Shown here: one piece after another, positions 49,251 to 57,127 of the stretch
Layout: every line of letters begins with the position of its first letter
How positions within the stretch are numbered: position 1 is the stretch's first letter
Assembly (NCBI GenBank): GCA_016124655.1
Contig: WGNI01000005.1
Location: forward strand, 124,001-188,000
Length of the DNA: 64,000 bases
Source: Alphaproteobacteria bacterium
GTDB lineage: Bacteria; Pseudomonadota; Alphaproteobacteria; Caulobacterales; Aquidulcibacteraceae
Reading direction: 5' to 3'
Program-made: the position numbers and the translations under genes
Notes under the pieces: model-generated
Told to the model about the DNA's origin: nothing
Databases searched by the model: none
Seen by the model: only the letters and a program-made list of their open reading frames with translations

Positions 49251-49652
49251 TCAGGCGACTTCGGCTTCGTCCTGCAGCGCCTTGGCGAGATCCAAGAGGC
49301 GCCGGCGCGGGCGTTCGCCAAGCTTGTAATAGGCCCGGATCAGCTCCAGCGTTTCTTTCTGGCTGAGCACGTCCGCGGCGATGAGATCGCGGTCATTGGC
49401 CGGTGCGCCCACCGCAGCCGGATCGGCTGGGGCCTGCTGCAGGCCTTCGAAGAAGTACGTCACCGGCACATTGAGCGCCACGGCGAGCTCATAGAGCCGG
49501 CTGGCGGTCACGCGGTTGGCGCCGCATTCGTACTTCTGGATTTGCTGGAAACGGATGCCGATGGATTCGGCGAGTTGTTGCTGAGTGAGACCCAGCAGAC
49601 GGCGGCGGCGGCGGAGCCGCTTGCCCACATGAAGATCGGTTGCGTTGGCCAT
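49251..49652 (-). CDS. XRE-family transcriptional regulator
   Basis: A 133-residue regulator with an N-terminal lambda-repressor-type HTH: HVGKRLRRRRRLLGLTQQQL, ESIGIRFQQIQKYECGANRV, then SRLYELAVALNVPVTYFFEG. The C-terminal region (LSQKETLELIRAYYKLGERP) is of the kind found in a group conserved across alphaproteobacteria. The start is the ATG at 49652; the frame extends upstream in a proline-rich, unlikely reading. It is divergent from the alkaline phosphatase gene, with 291 bases between starts. Targets are unknown. Confidence 0.92.
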   Translation of the reverse strand: MANATDLHVGKRLRRRRRLLGLTQQQLAESIGIRFQQIQKYECGANRVTASRLYELAVALNVPVTYFFEGLQQAPADPAAVGAPANDRDLIAADVLSQKETLELIRAYYKLGERPRRRLLDLAKALQDEAEVA

Positions 49653-49943
49653 TGTCCTTCGCCCTGTCGCTGGCGCCGAACCCAACGTGGGCCGGCCTAC
49701 CCTCGGAAGGCACGTGAGCAATCGCCGTGCCGCGCCCCTCCAGCGCGATTTCCCCATCCAAGCAGCATTTTAATATTTTGTTAGTTGCTTTTAGCAGTTG
49801 AGGCGAGAATCGGCGCGGTTTTGGAACAAGTGTGACCCAAAGGTCGCGCGGACAGGCGCCGCAAAGCGTCCCAGCGCCTCGCCTGACATGCGCATGTCAC
49901 CGCCAAAGGTTTATGCTGGGATCGGTAAGCAGGGGAGGCGCCA

Positions 49944-51440
49944 ATGCGACGGATGGCTTGGACAGCGGTTTTGGCGGCGGGATTGGGCGCATGCGCCACG
50001 GCGCCGGTCGCGGGCGTGGCGCCGCTCGCGGCGATCGACGTGCCCCAGGACGCCGATCCGTACTTCGTGTCGGGCGCTGCCCGGGCGGCGCAGGCGCCGT
50101 CCTCGGAGCGCGCCCGCAACGTGATCCTCTTCGTCGGCGACGGCATGGGCGTGACCACCGTGACCGCGGCGCGCATCTTCGCCGGGCAGAGCCGCGGCGT
50201 GGACGGCGAAAGCTACCAGCTCACCATGGATACGTTCCCCCACACGGCCCTGTCGCGCACCTACAGCCACGACATGCAGATTTCCGAATCCGCCTCCACC
50301 GCAACGGCGATGACGACCGGCGTGAAGACGCGCGGCGGCGGGCTAGGGCTGACGCTCGGCGCGCAACGCGGCCAATGCGCCGATACCGAGGCCAATGTCG
50401 CCCGCACGCTTTGGGAAATGGCCGAGGCGCAGGGCCTCGCCACCGGCATCGTCTCCACCGCCCGCATCACCCACGCCACGCCGGGCGCGACCTACGCCCA
50501 CGTGGTCAATCGGGATTGGGAGAACGACGCGGTTCTCGCCCGCGGCGGCGGCGCGCCGTGCGTCGACATCGCCCGCCAGCTGATCGAGTGGCCGGCGGGT
50601 GACGGGTTCGAGATCGTTCTCGGCGGCGGCCGCGCCAACTTCCTGCCCAACACGATGACGGATCCCGAAACCGCCTCCGTCCGCGGCCAGCGCGCCGATG
50701 GGCGCGACCTCACCGCCGAATGGGCGCAACGCCCCGGCCACGCCTTTGTCTGGAATGCCGCGCAATTCGCCGCCGCTCCGGCGGACGCGAAAGTGCTGGG
50801 CCTGTTTTCGCCCTCGCACATGGCCTACGAGGCCGACCGCGCCAATGATTCCGGCGGCGAGCCTTCGCTTGCGGACATGACCGCCGCCGCCATCCGCCGC
50901 CTGTCGCAGGATCAGGACGGCTATGTGCTGATGGTGGAAGGCGGCCGCGTCGATCACGCCCACCATGAAGGCCGCGCCGGCAAGGCGCTGGCCGATGCCG
51001 TTGCGCTCGATGACGCCGTGCGCACAGCGCTGGAAATGACGAGCCGCGACGACACGCTCATCATCGTCACCGCCGATCACAGCCACACGCTGTCGATCTC
51101 AGGCTACGCCGCGCGCGGCACGCCGATCCTCGGCCTGTCCACCAATGGCGAAGAGGGCGGTCTCGCGCGCGCAGCCGACGGCCTGCCATACACCACGCTC
51201 GGCTACGCCAACGGGCCAGGCGCGGTCGCGCAGCATCCGCGTCCGGACTTGAGCGAAGCCGATGTCGATGATTTCTCGTTTCAGCAACAAGCTCTGGTGC
51301 CGCTGCAATCGGAAACCCACGGCGGCGAGGATGTGCCGATCTACGCTTGGGGCCCGGGCGATGAAAACGTCGCCGGTACGCTGGAGCAGAACGTGATCTT
51401 CCACATCATGGCGCGCGCCTTGGGTTTGAAGCCGGAGTAG
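49944..51440 (+). CDS. PhoA-type alkaline phosphatase lipoprotein
   Basis: A periplasmic phosphomonoesterase of 498 residues. The N-terminal signal MRRMAWTAVLAAGLGAC carries a lipobox (LGAC, lipidated C17). Metal-site and nucleophile motifs are FVGDGMGVTTVTAAR, SESASTATAMTTGVKTR (catalytic Ser), FEIVLGGGR, MVEGGRVDHAHHEG and VTADHSHTL. The start ATG at 49944 has GGGGAGG seven bases upstream. Lipid anchoring is unusual compared with soluble E. coli PhoA but known in related bacteria. A Pho box was not evident upstream, so phosphate control is not shown. Confidence 0.95.
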   Translation: MRRMAWTAVLAAGLGACATAPVAGVAPLAAIDVPQDADPYFVSGAARAAQAPSSERARNVILFVGDGMGVTTVTAARIFAGQSRGVDGESYQLTMDTFPHTALSRTYSHDMQISESASTATAMTTGVKTRGGGLGLTLGAQRGQCADTEANVARTLWEMAEAQGLATGIVSTARITHATPGATYAHVVNRDWENDAVLARGGGAPCVDIARQLIEWPAGDGFEIVLGGGRANFLPNTMTDPETASVRGQRADGRDLTAEWAQRPGHAFVWNAAQFAAAPADAKVLGLFSPSHMAYEADRANDSGGEPSLADMTAAAIRRLSQDQDGYVLMVEGGRVDHAHHEGRAGKALADAVALDDAVRTALEMTSRDDTLIIVTADHSHTLSISGYAARGTPILGLSTNGEEGGLARAADGLPYTTLGYANGPGAVAQHPRPDLSEADVDDFSFQQQALVPLQSETHGGEDVPIYAWGPGDENVAGTLEQNVIFHIMARALGLKPE

Positions 51441-51449
51441 AGCGCGCGC

Positions 51450-52277
51450 TTACGCGGTGAGCCCGGCCGACAGCCCCGCGCCGTTCACTTCCAGAAGGTA
51501 CCGGTAGATCACGCGGTCGACGAATTTTTCGTCCTGCAGATTGGCGATGTCGAGCTTGTCGGCGATCGCGCGTTCCTGCGCCGGCAGCGATTGCAGCGCG
51601 ATCTGGGCGGGAATGCCGAACGCCTTGGTGATCACTTCGCGGCCCACGCCGGAGCCGAGCACTTTGATCTCCGTCGTCAAGGTCTTGGCGATGTCCTTGA
51701 ATTGCAGCGCCAGGCCAAGACCCGGCAATTCCGTATCGAGCTGCACCAGCCGTTTCTCGTTGAGATAACCATCGGCGATGGCCTTGCGCGCGGAATCGAG
51801 CTGCAGGCCAGTCACGCCGAAAATATTGAAATTGTACTTCGCGACCGTGTTGATCCACGCGCCGTTGATGGTCGCGAGCTTGTTGGCCAGCGAATCCGGA
51901 TCGAACGCGTTGGACGCCAGCGCCTTTTTCGCAAGGCCTACGAAACCAGCTTGGTCGCCGAGCCCGTTCGCGGTCAGGAACACGCGCCGCGCAACCGGAT
52001 CATCGAGCACGTCGTCGAGGCTTTCCGCCTCGTCGAGCACGCGATTGAATCGTGCAAGTTCGCGCTGTGTCACCGGATCCTTTGCGGCCTGGGCAAGCTG
52101 CTTGTCCTTGTCGGCTTCCCCGCGCAGCAAAGCCGACTCGATATTGGCCGCGTTGAAGCCGCTCACGCTTTGGCCGGTCGTGCTCTGCAACAGCGAGGCG
52201 ACGTCCAGGCCAATCAGGCCCGAGCCGTTGGCCGACGCAAACAGGTTCAGCGCCAAGGAGGGGGATATCGTCGTCAC
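51450..52277 (-). CDS. DUF1217 protein, probably flagellum-linked
   Basis: A 275-residue protein of the DUF1217 family, which is often encoded in flagellar clusters of alphaproteobacteria. The pattern includes FNRVLDEAESLDDVLDDPVA, FLTANGLGDQAGFVGLAKKA and KYNFNIFGVTGLQLDSARKA, plus a C-terminal VDRVIYRYLLEVNG. No catalytic motif is visible. The start is a GTG at 52277 with AAGGGG upstream. A perfect CtrA-type box sits 23-37 bases upstream. CtrA drives flagellar genes in Caulobacterales, which supports the motility assignment. No other flagellar gene is adjacent. Confidence 0.85.
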   Translation of the reverse strand: MTTISPSLALNLFASANGSGLIGLDVASLLQSTTGQSVSGFNAANIESALLRGEADKDKQLAQAAKDPVTQRELARFNRVLDEAESLDDVLDDPVARRVFLTANGLGDQAGFVGLAKKALASNAFDPDSLANKLATINGAWINTVAKYNFNIFGVTGLQLDSARKAIADGYLNEKRLVQLDTELPGLGLALQFKDIAKTLTTEIKVLGSGVGREVITKAFGIPAQIALQSLPAQERAIADKLDIANLQDEKFVDRVIYRYLLEVNGAGLSAGLTA

Positions 52278-52299
52278 GCCCCTTCATGTCAGAACGCAT

Positions 52300-52314
52300 T
52301 TAACGTCTGTTTAA
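52300..52314. promoter_or_regulatory. CtrA-type box TTAA-N7-TTAA upstream of DUF1217
   Basis: TTAA at 52300-52303, seven bases, TTAA at 52311-52314: an exact core match. It lies between the cytochrome c gene stop and the DUF1217 GTG (52277), both on the minus strand, so it should serve DUF1217. Confidence 0.6.
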
Positions 52315-52318
52315 GCCA

Positions 52319-52693
52319 TCACACGCCTTGCGCCTCTTGCGCGCTTTGGATGTAGGCGATCAGCGCGTCCAGCTCTTCCGGCGTGAACGCGAAGTGCGGC
52401 ATCGCCGGATGGGTCTCCAACAGCCCGCGCGTGAACGCCGCGTCGAGCTCGCGCATGCGATAGCGCTGCGCCAGCGTGCGCATCGGCGGCGCCAGGGCGT
52501 TCGGGCTTACGTCGCTCGGCCCGATTCCATGACAGCGCGCGCAATACTCTTCCGCTAGAAGCCGTCCCTCCACGATGCGTGAAGGGGAGGGCGGGTCGAG
52601 CACGCCCTCGCGCTGTGACGGCCCTTGCGCACACGCGCCCAACGCCGCCGCGGCGGCGCAGACGCTAATCCATGTTGAGGCGGATATCGGCAT
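52319..52693 (-). CDS. Lipoprotein cytochrome c
   Basis: A 124-residue exported c-type cytochrome. A signal peptide with lipobox LGAC (C21) is followed by one heme site CARCH and a methionine ligand in HPAMPHFAFTP, then EELDALIAYIQS, typical of class I cytochromes. Electron transfer at the outer face of the inner membrane or at the outer membrane is inferred. The ATG at 52693 lies inside the 3' end of the OmpA-like lipoprotein gene (29-base overlap), so translation is coupled. The oxidase or reductase partner is not in the window. Confidence 0.88.
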   Translation of the reverse strand: MPISASTWISVCAAAAALGACAQGPSQREGVLDPPSPSRIVEGRLLAEEYCARCHGIGPSDVSPNALAPPMRTLAQRYRMRELDAAFTRGLLETHPAMPHFAFTPEELDALIAYIQSAQEAQGV

Positions 52694-53105
52694 GACGCCG
52701 CATGATATGCGTCGCGTCGTGCTCACCGGCTTGACGATAATCAAGCCCGACGACTTTTTCCGGCGGCAAGCCGGCCTCCACCAGCGCCAGCACCACGCTT
52801 TCCGCGCGCCGCAGGGCTTCTGCGTCCGCTTCCGCGCCGGTCGCGTCGCGATCGGGATACGCCACCACCTCAATCCGGTTGAGCGCGCCGCCTTCGGCCT
52901 CGCACGCATCGACAGCATCCGCCGCGCGCCGCACCAGAGTCTGTGCGCTGACCGGCAGAACCCCGCTGTCCGGGTCGAAATAGACGGTGATCGGCTCCAC
53001 CGCGCAGGCCGGATGCGGGGCGTCGGCCCCGCCCAGGATCGGCAGCGATGCGCAGCCGGCGATCAGCGCCGCGCTGCCGGCGGCGAACACTTTGGAAAGC
53101 GACAT
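52665..53105 (-). CDS. OmpA-like lipoprotein
   Basis: A 146-residue lipoprotein: signal MSLSKVFAAGSAALIAGC (lipidated C18) followed by an OmpA-C-like peptidoglycan-associated fold. EPITVYFDPDSGVLPVS corresponds to the usual VYFD start of the domain, and the helix QTLVRRAADAVDACEA and strand RIEVVAYPDRD follow. The family's Asp/Arg residues that bind diaminopimelate are only partly evident. The start is the ATG at 53105; the frame above is non-coding. It overlaps the cytochrome c gene, an unusual pairing. Confidence 0.78.
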   Translation of the reverse strand: MSLSKVFAAGSAALIAGCASLPILGGADAPHPACAVEPITVYFDPDSGVLPVSAQTLVRRAADAVDACEAEGGALNRIEVVAYPDRDATGAEADAEALRRAESVVLALVEAGLPPEKVVGLDYRQAGEHDATHIMRRHADIRLNMD

Positions 53106-53169
53106 GGACGTCCCCTGACCGTGCCGCCAACGCGCGGCGGGGCAGATGGTTGCGCGTCCGCGCGTTTCG

Positions 53170-54996
53170 TCAAGCCGAAGCCTTCGCGCGCCGCTTCCGC
53201 TCATGGGGATCGAGCCACATTTTCCGGATGCGGATCGCCGCCGGCGTGACTTCCACCAATTCGTCGTCGTCAATCCACGCGATCGCTTGTTCCAGGCTCA
53301 GCCGCCGCGGCGGCGTCAGGCGGATCGATTCATCCTTGCCACTGGCGCGAACATTCGTCAGCTTCTTGCCCTTCATCGGATTGACGTCGAGATCTTCGCC
53401 GCGCGAATTCTCGCCGATAATCATGCCTTCATAGACGTCTTCGCCGTCGCCGATGAACATCTGCCCGCGCTCTTCCAGGTTCCACAGCGCATACGCGGTC
53501 GATTGGCCATTGTCATTGGAGATCAGCGCGCCGTTGCGCCGTCCGGGAATTTCGCCCTTCCACGGCGCCCAGGCATGAAACAAGCGGTTCATCACGCCCG
53601 AGCCGCGCGTGTCGGTCAGGAACTCGCCGTGATAGCCGACAAGCCCCCGCGACGGCGCGTGAAACGTCAGCCGCGTTTTTCCGCCGCCGGACGGGCGCAT
53701 GTCCTGCAATTCCGCTTTGCGCAGCGACATTTTTTCGATCACCACGCCGGAAAATTCTTCATCCACATCGATGACGGCTTCTTCAATCGGCTCCAAACGG
53801 TCGCCATTCTCTTCGCGCGTCAGAACGCGCGGACGCGAGATCGACACTTCAAAGCCTTCACGCCGCATCGTTTCGATCAGCACGCCCAATTGCAGTTCGC
53901 CGCGGCCCGCGACCTCAAACGAATCCTTGTTGTCCGCTTCACGCACGCGGATCGCGACATTCGATTCCGCTTCGCGCATCAGCCGGTCGCGAATGACGCG
54001 GCTCTGCACCTTGTCGCCCGCGCGGCCCGCCAGCGGAGAATCGTTGATCGACACCGTGATCGCCAATGTCGGCGGATCGATCGGGTCCGCGGGAATGGGC
54101 GCTGCGAGATCGAGCGCGCCGATCGTGTCGGCGACGGTGGCGTTCTCCAGCCCCGCCACGGCGATAATGTCGCCGGCTTCCGCGCTCTCCACCGGCGTGC
54201 GCTTCAGCCCGCGATACGCAAGCAGCTTCGTCAGCCGCCCGCGCGCCAATTCATTGCCGTCGCGCGAAAGCACTTTCACCGCATCGCCCGTCTTCACGCG
54301 GCCCGCTTCGATGCGTCCCGTCAGCACGCGGCCGAGGAACGGATCAGAATCGAGGATCGTCGCCAACAGCGCGAACGGTTCGTCCTGGCGATGCGCAGGC
54401 TCCGGCGGCGGCACGTGCGCGACGATGGTTTCAAACAGCGGCGTCAGATCGCGCCGCGCATCGCCCATGTCCTTCACCGCCCAGCCTTCTTTGCCCGACG
54501 CATAGAGCGCGGGAAAATCGGCCTGTTCGTCGCTGGCGCCGATGGCCAGGAATAGTTCGAAAATATCGTTCAGCGCCTGGTCGGGCTGCGCCGACGGCCG
54601 GTCGACCTTGTTGAGCACCACGATCGGCCGAAGGCCCCGCGCCAGCGCCTTGCCCAGCACGAACTTGGTCTGCGGCATCACGCTTTCCGAGGCGTCCACC
54701 AGGAGCACGCAGCCGTCGACCATGGAGAGGATCCGCTCCACTTCGCCGCCGAAGTCCGCGTGGCCGGGCGTGTCCACGACATTGATCCGCATGTCATGCC
54801 ACACGATGGAGGTGCACTTCGCCAGGATCGTGATCCCGCGCTCGCGCTCCAGAGCGTTCGAATCCATCGCCCGTTCGGCCCGCGCTTCGTTCTCCCGGAA
54901 CGCGCCGCCCTGGGCGAGCATCTGGTCGACCAGGGTGGTTTTCCCGTGATCAACGTGGGCGATGATGGCGATGTTGCGGAGCGCGGGCGCGGCCAT
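53170..54996 (-). CDS. typA: Ribosome-associated GTPase TypA/BipA
   Basis: TypA is a translational GTPase related to EF-G that acts in 50S assembly and stress adaptation. The 608-residue protein has IIAHVDHGKTTLVDQML (G1), the switch region ERERGITILAKC, DTPGHADFGGEV (G3), LNKVDRPSAQ (G4) and the C-terminal RSGVMNRLFHAWAPW-like segment. The ATG at 54996 begins the G domain. A TTGCTG-N17-TATAAG promoter is placed at 55071-55099, so its leader is about 70 bases. Confidence 0.97.
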   Translation of the reverse strand: MAAPALRNIAIIAHVDHGKTTLVDQMLAQGGAFRENEARAERAMDSNALERERGITILAKCTSIVWHDMRINVVDTPGHADFGGEVERILSMVDGCVLLVDASESVMPQTKFVLGKALARGLRPIVVLNKVDRPSAQPDQALNDIFELFLAIGASDEQADFPALYASGKEGWAVKDMGDARRDLTPLFETIVAHVPPPEPAHRQDEPFALLATILDSDPFLGRVLTGRIEAGRVKTGDAVKVLSRDGNELARGRLTKLLAYRGLKRTPVESAEAGDIIAVAGLENATVADTIGALDLAAPIPADPIDPPTLAITVSINDSPLAGRAGDKVQSRVIRDRLMREAESNVAIRVREADNKDSFEVAGRGELQLGVLIETMRREGFEVSISRPRVLTREENGDRLEPIEEAVIDVDEEFSGVVIEKMSLRKAELQDMRPSGGGKTRLTFHAPSRGLVGYHGEFLTDTRGSGVMNRLFHAWAPWKGEIPGRRNGALISNDNGQSTAYALWNLEERGQMFIGDGEDVYEGMIIGENSRGEDLDVNPMKGKKLTNVRASGKDESIRLTPPRRLSLEQAIAWIDDDELVEVTPAAIRIRKMWLDPHERKRRAKASA

Positions 54997-55070
54997 GGGG
55001 ATTCCGAGGGGCGGGCCCGGCGCAGGCGCGCGGGCGCGCTCATGGGCGGGGCAGGGAAGGGACGAGGCGC

Positions 55071-55099
55071 CTTATATTGCGGCGCCGTAAACGCAGCAA
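55071..55099 (-). promoter_or_regulatory. Sigma-70-type promoter of typA
   Basis: On the minus strand TTGCTG (55099-55094), a 17-base spacer and TATAAG (55076-55071) form a good housekeeping promoter about 75 bases before the typA ATG. Confidence 0.55.
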
Positions 55100-55198
55100 G
55101 CCCATGCGAAACCGCATGTCTGCCTCGAAAAGACAATCAAATCAGCAAGATATAAGAACTCATCATGCGTGACGGGGCGTCACCCGCTGCTTTTTTCG

Positions 55199-55226
55199 TT
55201 GATTTTTGTGCGCCGCAGCGTATGTT
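55199..55226 (+). promoter_or_regulatory. Promoter of the candidate small RNA
   Basis: TTGATT (55199-55204), a 16-base spacer and TATGTT (55221-55226) fit a sigma-70 promoter and would start transcription near 55233. No protein gene lies between it and the strong terminator at 55291-55322. Confidence 0.45.
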
Positions 55227-55232
55227 GACCTT

Positions 55233-55322
55233 GTTGCGGCGTTTCGCGACGCCGCCCGCCCTATCGGGCGTTTCCTCCCTATGTAAACTCGCCCCGGGCC
55301 TTCGGTCCGGGGCGTTTTTTTT
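55233..55322 (+). ncRNA. Candidate small regulatory RNA with anti-Shine-Dalgarno loop
   Basis: An approximately 90-nt transcript is predicted. Hairpin 1 is GCGGCGT/ACGCCGC (55236-55242/55249-55255), hairpin 2 is CGCCC-TATC-GGGCG (55257-55270), then a single-stranded TTTCCTCCCTATGTAAACTC (55271-55290) contains CCTCCC, complementary to ribosome-binding sites. Hairpin 3 is the terminator. Alphaproteobacterial trans-acting sRNAs often expose such a C-rich anti-SD between hairpins. No ORF with a ribosome site fits. Orientation is opposite to both neighbours, typA and the amidohydrolase gene, so the terminator on the plus strand needs its own transcript. Start and existence await RNA data. Confidence 0.5.
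55291..55322 (+). terminator. Strong intrinsic terminator of the candidate sRNA
   Basis: A GC-rich stem of about nine pairs (55291-55299 with 55305-55313, one G-U pair) around a TTCG-type loop is followed by eight Ts. It faces the plus strand, whereas the adjacent amidohydrolase gene and typA are on the minus strand. Confidence 0.9.
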
Positions 55323-55333
55323 GGCGAGGGCGC

Positions 55334-56239
55334 CTAAGCCAGGCTCTTGTGCAAATCCGCCGCGATCAGCGCTTCGCCCAGCCGGCTCATGTCGGCGCGC
55401 ACGCGCGCGAAGCCCGACGTGCGGTTGAGCGTGCGTTCGTCCACATAAAGCCCGCGATTGATTTCGATCTGCAGCGCATGCACGCGCAGCGCCGGACGGC
55501 CATAGAGCTGCGTCGTGTGCCCGCCGGCGAACGGCGCATTGCGCGCCACCCGGTAGCCCATGCGCCGCAGCGTCGCCTCCACCAGCGCGGTGATTGCGGG
55601 ATGGCACGCCGCGCCGAAGCGATCGCCCAACACGATGTCCGGCGCATGCGGACCCCGCGCGCAGCTCGGCATCGAATGGCAGTCGATCAGGATGGCGCAG
55701 CCGAATTGCGCCCGCGCCTCCGCGATCAGCCCGGCGAGGGTGGCGTGATAGGGGCGGTGGATCGCGTTGATGCGCAGGTCCGCGTCAGCCACCTGAAGCT
55801 TGGCGGCGTAAATGATCTGCCCATCGCCGGCGACGCGCGGAATGGCGCCGAGGCCGGCCTGCACCCGCGGGCTCGCCGTCATCGCCGGCAGCCGCCCGGC
55901 GAACATGTCCGGGTCGAGTTCGCTCGGATTGCGGTTGAGGTCGATCAGCGCCCGCCCGATCGTGGAGGAGATGAGGGGCGCGCCCAGCGCGGCCGCGCCG
56001 GCGAACAATTCATCGACGTAAACGTCCTCTGAACGCCGCAGCGCCGCCAGCGAGGCGCGCACGCCCGCCATCATGCTGGCCGGATAGCGCCGCCCCGAGT
56101 GCGGCGAGGCGAACACCACCGCCGAGCGCCGGCGCAGCGGCTCGATCACCACGAACGGCGCCCCGACATCGTTTTCGGGTCCGCGGGGCGAACAATCCGG
56201 CGCGACTGGCGCGGCGAGAGGCTCGGACGAGAAGTCCAT
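55334..56239 (-). CDS. N-formylglutamate amidohydrolase family protein
   Basis: The 301-residue protein belongs to the FGase family (histidine degradation and related amide hydrolysis). Key motifs are FASPHSGRRYP, the Asp/Glu in DVYVDELFAGAA, STIGRALIDLNRNPSELD, ILIDCHSMPS and LQIEINRGLYVDE, placing metal ligands in order. The start is unclear: the ATG at 56239 is used here, while a TTG at 56275 would add 12 residues; neither has a clear ribosome site. No hut genes are nearby. The gene ends 12 bases from the T tract of the sRNA terminator on the other strand. Confidence 0.88.
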   Translation of the reverse strand: MDFSSEPLAAPVAPDCSPRGPENDVGAPFVVIEPLRRRSAVVFASPHSGRRYPASMMAGVRASLAALRRSEDVYVDELFAGAAALGAPLISSTIGRALIDLNRNPSELDPDMFAGRLPAMTASPRVQAGLGAIPRVAGDGQIIYAAKLQVADADLRINAIHRPYHATLAGLIAEARAQFGCAILIDCHSMPSCARGPHAPDIVLGDRFGAACHPAITALVEATLRRMGYRVARNAPFAGGHTTQLYGRPALRVHALQIEINRGLYVDERTLNRTSGFARVRADMSRLGEALIAADLHKSLA

Positions 56240-56380
56240 GCCAGGGATTTGATCGTTCAAAGCCAGCGCGGTCAACTCGTTGAAGGGACGGCGACCTTTT
56301 CCGCTGCAAGGCGGTCTTTACCCGGCTATGGTAGTCAAGGCGGTCCAGGGCGTGTGCGGCGAGTTCCGGAGCGGCGAGCG

Positions 56381-56740
56381 ATGGCGCATATTCTGTTGGC
56401 GGAGGACGACGAATCCCTTCGCCAATTCTTAACGACGAACCTCGGCCGCGCGGGCCACACCGTCACCTCCCATGGCGACGGCGATAGCGCCTGGGATGCG
56501 CTGCAGGATCAGAGCTTCGATCTGCTCTTGACCGATATCGTCATGCCCGGCCTGGACGGCATCGAGCTGGCGCGCCGCGCCGCCGAGCGCGACCCGGCCA
56601 TGAAGATCATGTTCATCACCGGCTTCGCCGCCGTGGCGCTCAGCCAGGCCAGCCAGGCGCCCAAGGACGCCAAGGTCCTGTCCAAACCGTTCCATCTGAA
56701 AGACCTCGTCGCCGAGGTCGAACGCATGATGGCCGCGTAG
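56381..56740 (+). CDS. cpdR: CpdR single-domain response regulator
   Basis: CpdR is a receiver-only regulator that, when unphosphorylated, localises ClpXP to the cell pole and primes degradation of CtrA and PdeA in Caulobacterales and relatives. The 119 residues match: HILLAEDDESLRQFL, phosphoacceptor Asp in DLLLTDIVMPGLDGIELARR, and the near-diagnostic FITGFAAVAL followed by APKDAKVLSKPFHLKDLV. The ATG at 56381 is used; the frame above belongs to non-coding sequence. It stands alone between the amidohydrolase gene and tRNA-Val. Confidence 0.95.
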   Translation: MAHILLAEDDESLRQFLTTNLGRAGHTVTSHGDGDSAWDALQDQSFDLLLTDIVMPGLDGIELARRAAERDPAMKIMFITGFAAVALSQASQAPKDAKVLSKPFHLKDLVAEVERMMAA

Positions 56741-56807
56741 GCGCGGACCCGCTCGCTTGCGGGGAGAGACCGGCCCCGCTATAGGTCCGCTCCCCCTCGA
56801 ATTGGCC

Positions 56808-56882
56808 GGGCGCGTAGCTCAGCGGGAGAGCACCACGTTGACATCGTGGGGGTCACAGGTTCGATCCCTGTCGCGCCCACCA
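56808..56882 (+). tRNA. tRNA-Val (GAC anticodon)
   Basis: A complete cloverleaf: acceptor GGGCGCG/CGCGCCC, D arm with GTAGCTCAGCGGGAGAGC, anticodon stem CCACG/CGTGG with loop TTGACAT giving anticodon GAC, T arm with GGTTCGATCC, and an encoded CCA end at 56880-56882. Confidence 0.97.
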
Positions 56883-57054
56883 TCAAGCCACGAACGCGTT
56901 GCGCAGTCCGCCGACCAATCCCGCATCGCCCCCAGGTCGCGCCGCGCCGCCGACGATCGCTGCGGGCGTTGTGGTCAAAAAGCGCGACCCTGGCGCCCAG
57001 CTTTTCGGCGCCGCGTCGGCTGAGCGCACAAAAATACCCGCTACTCCCAAGCTT

Positions 57055-57070
57055 TTAAGTCGGCCTTAAC
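57055..57070. promoter_or_regulatory. CtrA-type box TTAA-N7-TTAAC upstream of the MCP/Cache gene
   Basis: TTAA at 57055-57058, seven bases, TTAAC at 57066-57070 is a full match to the CtrA consensus. It is 58-73 bases upstream of the ATG at 57128, a position suited to an activator overlapping the -35 region with a normal leader. Confidence 0.68.
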
Positions 57071-57127
57071 CACGCACTCCGCTTGGGTGCTCTCACGCCT
57101 GAATGCGAGGCGCGACCGGAGCGAACG

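Noticed and set aside
49770..49784. CtrA-like TTAA-N7-TTAG between the XRE and alkaline phosphatase genes
   Set aside because: One mismatch in a locally AT-rich stretch; over 110 bases from either start, so the match is weak.
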